From UBA9715 sp964553375 (GTDB lineage: Bacteria > Actinomycetota > Coriobacteriia > Coriobacteriales > Eggerthellaceae), in NCBI GenBank assembly GCA_964553375.1, contig CAZKKN010000033.1, positions 1 through 19,246 of the forward strand: 19,246 nt of DNA. The letters run 5' to 3'. Under the pieces are notes generated by a model. It was not told where the DNA came from. It made no database searches and saw nothing but the letters and a program-made list of their open reading frames with translations. Below are positions 15,244-19,246 of this stretch, piece by piece. The position numbers and the translations under genes are program-made. How positions within the stretch are numbered: position 1 is the stretch's first letter; each line of letters begins with the position of its first letter.

Positions 15244-16866
15244 ATGACAAGAGTGAGAAGTTTCGTAAGCGTGTTCGTGGCGTTGCTGTTGGCGCTGGCT
15301 ATGGTGCCTTCGGTCGCGTTCGCAGCCGACTCCGAGCTCAAGATCCAGGGAGCTCAGGAAGGCCACACCTATCAGGTCTATCAGATGCTCACCGGCAATG
15401 TCTCCGGCTTGGAGAACGGTGAGGGCACCGTCGCCAATGTGGATGCCGGTAAGAACCTGAATACCGATGACGTGGACGCGTTCATGGCGGCCGTGAAGGA
15501 TCTCTCCGGCGCCGAGCTGGGCGATAAGGTGTCCGGCTATATCCGCGGCGATGCGTTCACCGTTCTCACTAAGGACGCGCCGAGCGTTACCGTGCCCGAT
15601 GGCTACTACTTCGTGGTGGACTACTTCGACGGCACCGTCCAGGAGGGCGATGCGGCCTCCCGCTTCATGGTCGCGGTCGTGGGCAACACCACCATCACCC
15701 CCAAGAAGGACGCCCCCACGCTGGATAAAGATATCGTGGACACGGACGCCAATGCGGCCCTCGAAAAATCTGATAATAAGGTAGATACCGCTGCCATCGG
15801 CGATACCATCGAGTACCAGCTCACCAGCGCCGTTCCCAATATGGAGGGCTACGCCACCTATAAGTACATCATCCACGACACCCTGTCTGCGGGCCTCACC
15901 CTGGTAGATGAAGATAACACTGGTTTTGTGTTCACTATTGGCGACAAAACTCTCGTTCGCGGTACCGATTATAAGGTGACTAAGGAAGGCCAAGCCTTCA
16001 CGCTGGCCATCGCCGACCTGAAGGGTCTGGGCCTCACCGGCGACGCGATCACTGTGACCTATAGTGCTGTGGTGAACGAGAATGCCCAGATCGGCCTGGA
16101 TCCTAACACCAACAAGGCCCAGTTGGAGTATTCCAACGATCCGAAGTACTCTGGTGACGGCAGTGAAGAAAACCCGAACGTTACTGGTAAAACCCCCGAG
16201 GTAACCACCTACACCTATGTGACCCAGATCGCCATCACCAAGGTGGGCGAGGACGGCACGACCATCCTCCAGGGCGCCGAGTTCACCCTGACCGGCGAGA
16301 ACCTGAACCAGGTCAAGCTCACGGTGAGCGACGAGTACGTCGTGGCCGCCGGTGGCGATTGGTATAAGCTCACCGATGGCACCTTCACCCAGACCGCTCC
16401 CACCGATGCCACCGCTTCGCAGTATGATTCCATCTCCACCACCTACATCCAGCAGCCCAATCGGGTGCTGACCGCTGTGGGCGCTAATGCCGAGGCAGTC
16501 AAGGGGTATGTGGGTTCCGACGGCAAGGTCACCTTCACCGGCCTCAATGCCGGCGAGTACACCATCACCGAGTCCGTGACCCCCGAGGGCTACAACACCA
16601 TCGCCCCCATCAAGTTCACCATCACCGGTGAGTTCAAGGGTCTCGATAGCAACAACGTGCCCCAGTTCGCATGGAGCTCGGACAACAATGAGATCGCGCT
16701 TGATGGCGGCGTGTTCCAGACCACCATCAAGAACACCAAGGGCCTGGTGCTTCCCTCCACGGGCGGCATCGGCACCTACATCTTCTACGGAGTGGGCGCG
16801 CTGATCATCGTGGGCGCCATCGCCTACCTGGTGGTTCGCCGCCGTCGCTCCAGCTCCGAGAAATAA
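15244..16866 (+). CDS. LPSTG-anchored major pilin (SpaH/EbpB-like backbone subunit)
   Basis: ATG 15244 gives 540 residues. GAGAAGGG lies 9 nt upstream, and the signal peptide (MTRVRSF...VPSVAFA) begins there; longer in-frame starts at 15151, 15196 and 15235 are less likely. The first domain has HTYQVYQMLTGNVSG. TITPKKD (K154) is a likely pilin lysine for sortase polymerisation, like the YPK motif. A D2-type fimbrial isopeptide domain starts at TLDKDI (K162) with GDTIEYQLTSAVP. A Cna-B domain follows, with ITKVGEDG (K333) and the E-box YTITESVTPEGY (E443). LPSTGG starts at L503, then a helix and RRRRSSSEK. Every element of a backbone pilin is present. The sortase that should polymerise it is encoded 38 nt downstream. 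Confidence 0.93.
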   Translation: MTRVRSFVSVFVALLLALAMVPSVAFAADSELKIQGAQEGHTYQVYQMLTGNVSGLENGEGTVANVDAGKNLNTDDVDAFMAAVKDLSGAELGDKVSGYIRGDAFTVLTKDAPSVTVPDGYYFVVDYFDGTVQEGDAASRFMVAVVGNTTITPKKDAPTLDKDIVDTDANAALEKSDNKVDTAAIGDTIEYQLTSAVPNMEGYATYKYIIHDTLSAGLTLVDEDNTGFVFTIGDKTLVRGTDYKVTKEGQAFTLAIADLKGLGLTGDAITVTYSAVVNENAQIGLDPNTNKAQLEYSNDPKYSGDGSEENPNVTGKTPEVTTYTYVTQIAITKVGEDGTTILQGAEFTLTGENLNQVKLTVSDEYVVAAGGDWYKLTDGTFTQTAPTDATASQYDSISTTYIQQPNRVLTAVGANAEAVKGYVGSDGKVTFTGLNAGEYTITESVTPEGYNTIAPIKFTITGEFKGLDSNNVPQFAWSSDNNEIALDGGVFQTTIKNTKGLVLPSTGGIGTYIFYGVGALIIVGAIAYLVVRRRRSSSEK

Positions 16867-16904
16867 CCAGACGCTGAAGCTTTAGGCTACTGAGGAACCC
16901 CGCC

Positions 16905-17786
16905 ATGAGGAAGCACCGGTCAACGATCATCGCCGTGGCTATCCTCGTGGTGGGGGTTTGCATTTTCGCCTACCCCACCGTGAGCGACTGGTGGAACTCC
17001 GTCAATCAATCTCAGGCCATCGATACCTACATAGAGGCCGTGGAGAACTTGGACGAGGCGGAATACGAGCGCGTTTGGAATGATGCCAAACGCTACAACG
17101 AGGATCTGGTGAGCCGCACTCCTTCCTTCACCCTGTCCGACGAGGAACGGGTGAGCTACGAAGCCCAGCTCAATGTGGCTGGTAACGGGGTGATGGCCTT
17201 CCTGGAGATCCCCTCCATCAACGTGCGCCTTCCCATCTACCACGGCACCGATAATGCGGTGCTGCAGGTGGCCATCGGGCATATCGAGGGCTCGTCTTTG
17301 CCAGTGGGCGGCAAGAGCACCCACTGCGTGATCAGCGGTCACCGCGGCCTTCCCTCGGCGAAGATCCTGTCCGACCTGGACAAGATGGGCGAAGGCGACA
17401 CCTTCATGCTCCACACCTTGAATGAGACCTTGGCTTATGAGGTGGATCAGATCCGCATCGTGGAGCCCCAAGAGGTTGACAGCCTGCGGATAGAGCCGGG
17501 CGAGGACCTCTGCACCCTGGTCACGTGCACGCCCTATGGCGTGAACTCCCACCGCTTGCTGGTGCGGGGGCACCGCGTGCCTATGGTGGACGCCGACCGC
17601 ATCGCCTCCGATGCCACTCAGATCAGCCCCTTGCTGGTGGCTTTGGGCTTAGGCATCCCCGTGGTCATGGTGCTGCTTGTGGTGGCGCTCATCGTCACGC
17701 GCAAGAAGCCCGCCCCCGACCACGACGCCCTGCTGCGCCGCGCTTCCGAGGAAGCCCAGGCCAACACACCTCCCGATAAGCGCTAG
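16905..17786 (+). CDS. Class C (pilus-assembly) sortase
   Basis: This 293-residue enzyme links pilin subunits through the LPXTG threonine to the pilin-motif lysine. AGGA lies 8 nt before ATG 16905. It has an N-terminal membrane helix (about residues 8-24), the pre-core YEAQLNVAGNGVMAFLEIP, IYHGT, H146 in ISGHRG, C208 in TLVTCTPYG and R217 in NSHRLLVRG, so the His-Cys-Arg set is complete. A second membrane helix near residues 232-262 followed by RKK is typical of class C. The usual DP[FW] lid motif before the core is not seen; the region reads RTPSFTLSDEE. It follows the pilin gene directly, and the LPSTGG pilin and LPATGG adhesin are its likely substrates. Confidence 0.94.
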   Translation: MRKHRSTIIAVAILVVGVCIFAYPTVSDWWNSVNQSQAIDTYIEAVENLDEAEYERVWNDAKRYNEDLVSRTPSFTLSDEERVSYEAQLNVAGNGVMAFLEIPSINVRLPIYHGTDNAVLQVAIGHIEGSSLPVGGKSTHCVISGHRGLPSAKILSDLDKMGEGDTFMLHTLNETLAYEVDQIRIVEPQEVDSLRIEPGEDLCTLVTCTPYGVNSHRLLVRGHRVPMVDADRIASDATQISPLLVALGLGIPVVMVLLVVALIVTRKKPAPDHDALLRRASEEAQANTPPDKR

Positions 17787-17813
17787 CCCGCTGCCGCGAT
17801 CTTCTGCCCTGTG

Positions 17814-17819
17814 TATAAT
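17814..17819 (+). promoter_or_regulatory. -10 element TATAAT for tyrS
   Basis: A perfect TATAAT lies 38 nt before the tyrS ATG in the 71-bp gap after the sortase gene. No good -35 hexamer is seen. The implied leader is only about 30 nt, too short for a T-box riboswitch. It suggests tyrS is transcribed apart from the fibre locus. Confidence 0.5.
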
Positions 17820-17857
17820 GGCTCCTAGCCAACACTGAAGAAGAAAGCGAGCCATCC

Positions 17858-19069
17858 ATGCTGCCAGCAGAAGAGCAACTCCACGTCATCGCCTCCGGCG
17901 CCGATCGCATCGTGCCCGAAAACGCCCTTTTGGAGAAGTTGAAACGGGGAAAGCCTCTGAACATCAAGTTGGGCGTTGATCCCACGGCTCCCGACATCCA
18001 CCTGGGTCATGCGGTGCCGCTGCGCAAACTGCGGCAATTCCAGGACCTCGGCCATGGCGTGACGCTCATCATCGGCGATGGCACCGCGCTCATCGGCGAT
18101 CCGTCCGGGCGTAACTCCACGCGTCCTCAGCTTTCCCGCGAGCAGATCGCGCAGAACGGTCAAACCTACGTGGATCAGGCGTTCAAGATCCTCGATCCCG
18201 ATAAGACAACCCTGCGCTACAACTCCGAGTGGATCTTAGATTTGGATATGGAGCACCTGCTCCAGCTTATGGCGCAGTTCACCGTGGCGCGCATTCTGGA
18301 GCGCGACGACTTCCACAACCGCTACACCTCAGGGCAGCCCATCAGCATGCACGAGTTCCTCTATCCGGTGATGCAGGCTTACGACTCGGTGGTGATCGAC
18401 GCCGATGTGGAGCTGGGTGGCACCGATCAGCTGTTCAATCTCTTGGCCGGCCGCGAGCTAATGGAGAAGCTGGGCATGGAGCCCCAGGTGTGCCTTACGC
18501 TGCCGCTGCTGGAAGGCACCGATGGCGTGCGCAAGATGTCCAAGAGCTACGGCAACTACGTGGGTGTGACCGACGAGCCCGCCGACATGTTCGGCAAGGT
18601 GATGTCCATTCCCGACGAACTCATGGTGAAATACTTCCGCCTGGCATCCACGCTGCCCGTGGATCAGATCGATGCCATCGAAGCCGGCGTTGCCGCTGAT
18701 GAGCTGCATCCGAACAAGGTGAAGCGCTCCCTGGCGCGCAACATCGTTGCCGCCTATCATGGCGAAGATGCCGCCCAAGGTGCCGAAGAGCAGTTCGATC
18801 TGGTGTTCAAGCAGCACGCGGTGCCCGACGATATCCCCGAGTTCGCCGCCGACCTCACCCCCAACGACGAGGGCCTGGTGTATCTGGCGAAGGTCATCGC
18901 CGATGCAGGCCTGGCGGCAAGCGTGGGTGAGGCGCGTCGTCTTATCGATGGCGGCGGCGTGAAAGTTGATGGCGAGGCGGTAGCTGCGAAATGCTACAAC
19001 GTTGACCCGGCGACGCTGGCCGGTGCCATCCTGCAGGTGGGCAAGCGCAAGTTCGTGAAGCTGGTCTAG
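17858..19069 (+). CDS. tyrS: Tyrosyl-tRNA synthetase
   Basis: The 403-residue protein charges tRNA-Tyr with tyrosine. LGVDPTAPDIHLGHAV carries the class I HIGH motif (H48-L-G-H51). KMSKS is at residues 226-230, and GGTDQLFNLLAGRELM is the typical active-site stretch before it. The C-terminal part from about residue 340 (VGEARRLIDGGGVKVDGEAV) is an S4 RNA-binding domain. Length and the LGVDPTAPDIHLGH signature match the TyrZ-like branch of bacterial TyrRS, not the E. coli TyrS branch. The gene is complete and begins 71 nt after the sortase gene with its own -10 element. It is a housekeeping gene bordering the surface locus. Confidence 0.97.
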   Translation: MLPAEEQLHVIASGADRIVPENALLEKLKRGKPLNIKLGVDPTAPDIHLGHAVPLRKLRQFQDLGHGVTLIIGDGTALIGDPSGRNSTRPQLSREQIAQNGQTYVDQAFKILDPDKTTLRYNSEWILDLDMEHLLQLMAQFTVARILERDDFHNRYTSGQPISMHEFLYPVMQAYDSVVIDADVELGGTDQLFNLLAGRELMEKLGMEPQVCLTLPLLEGTDGVRKMSKSYGNYVGVTDEPADMFGKVMSIPDELMVKYFRLASTLPVDQIDAIEAGVAADELHPNKVKRSLARNIVAAYHGEDAAQGAEEQFDLVFKQHAVPDDIPEFAADLTPNDEGLVYLAKVIADAGLAASVGEARRLIDGGGVKVDGEAVAAKCYNVDPATLAGAILQVGKRKFVKLV

Positions 19070-19159
19070 CCGCGCCCTCCGCGCCCGGCGGCCCTCCGCC
19101 CCGGACCCCCTCCAGAAGTTTGTGGATATTGTGGAGACGGGGAAAATCGCCTTCCAGGC

Positions 19160-19189
19160 TTGACACGCATGCGGGCGGGAGGGTAGTAT
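19160..19189 (+). promoter_or_regulatory. Strong sigma70-type promoter reading out of the window
   Basis: TTGACA (19160-19165), an 18-bp spacer and TAGTAT (19184-19189) make the best promoter in the window. A perfect 6-bp stem hairpin (CGCTTC-GAGC-GAAGCG, 19202-19217) lies just after the expected start site. No coding sequence starts before the window ends, so the transcript may be a gene with a long leader or a stable RNA operon. Confidence 0.6.
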
Positions 19190-19246
19190 TCATCTTCGCG
19201 CCGCTTCGAGCGAAGCGCCGCTCACAGGGGCGGGACAACCGCCACG

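Noticed and set aside
19087..19100. GGCGG-CCCT-CCGCC hairpin as a tyrS terminator
   Set aside because: A short stem without a T-run; could be a weak pause but does not meet the pattern of an intrinsic terminator.
19121..19129. DnaA-box-like TGTGGATAT after tyrS
   Set aside because: A single near-match in isolation, with no cluster and no dnaA or dnaN nearby; not evidence of an origin.

Overview
This is high-GC bacterial DNA. It most resembles a gut-type actinobacterium of the Coriobacteriia (Eggerthellaceae-like): the U32 enzyme, the LPXTG proteins with TasA/CalY-like partners, and the codon use all fit. That placement is inferred from protein character alone; no database search was possible.

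Layout. A minus-strand U32 'peptidase' gene (151-2877) diverges from a class A penicillin-binding protein gene (3058-5241) across a 180-bp promoter region. An AT-rich control region (5242-5455) follows, and then a tightly packed plus-strand surface-fibre locus (5456-17786). Its genes in order encode: a secreted pilin-like isopeptide protein with no sorting signal; two small TasA/CalY-like proteins with SipW-type signal peptides; an LPQTG-anchored protein; a MucBP-like protein held by a C-terminal membrane helix; a SipW-type signal peptidase; a cytoplasmic coiled-coil protein; a conventional type I signal peptidase; a 1225-residue LPATG adhesin with ten Cys/His repeats and a fibro-slime-like domain; an LPSTG major pilin; and a class C sortase. 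From 5456 to 15112 the genes overlap or lie 14 nt or less apart, so they probably form one operon. The pilin and sortase follow after a 131-bp leader that may add a promoter. The window closes with tyrS (17858-19069) under its own -10 element. After tyrS comes a strong promoter (TTGACA, 18-bp spacer, TAGTAT) reading out of the window, possibly into a stable RNA operon.

How the genes may work together. The sortase would polymerise the LPSTG pilin and probably attach the large LPATG protein as a tip or ancillary adhesin, since both signals share the context LPxTGGIGT. The SipW-type peptidase would mature the two TasA/CalY-like proteins, as SipW does for TasA in Bacillus. The second signal peptidase could serve the pilins. 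The main point of interest is one operon that combines a SipW/TasA-like fibre module with a sortase-assembled pilus. It has two signal peptidases of different catalytic type with an uncharacterised coiled-coil protein between them.

Bases 1-150 and 19070-19150 contain no gene that I can support.
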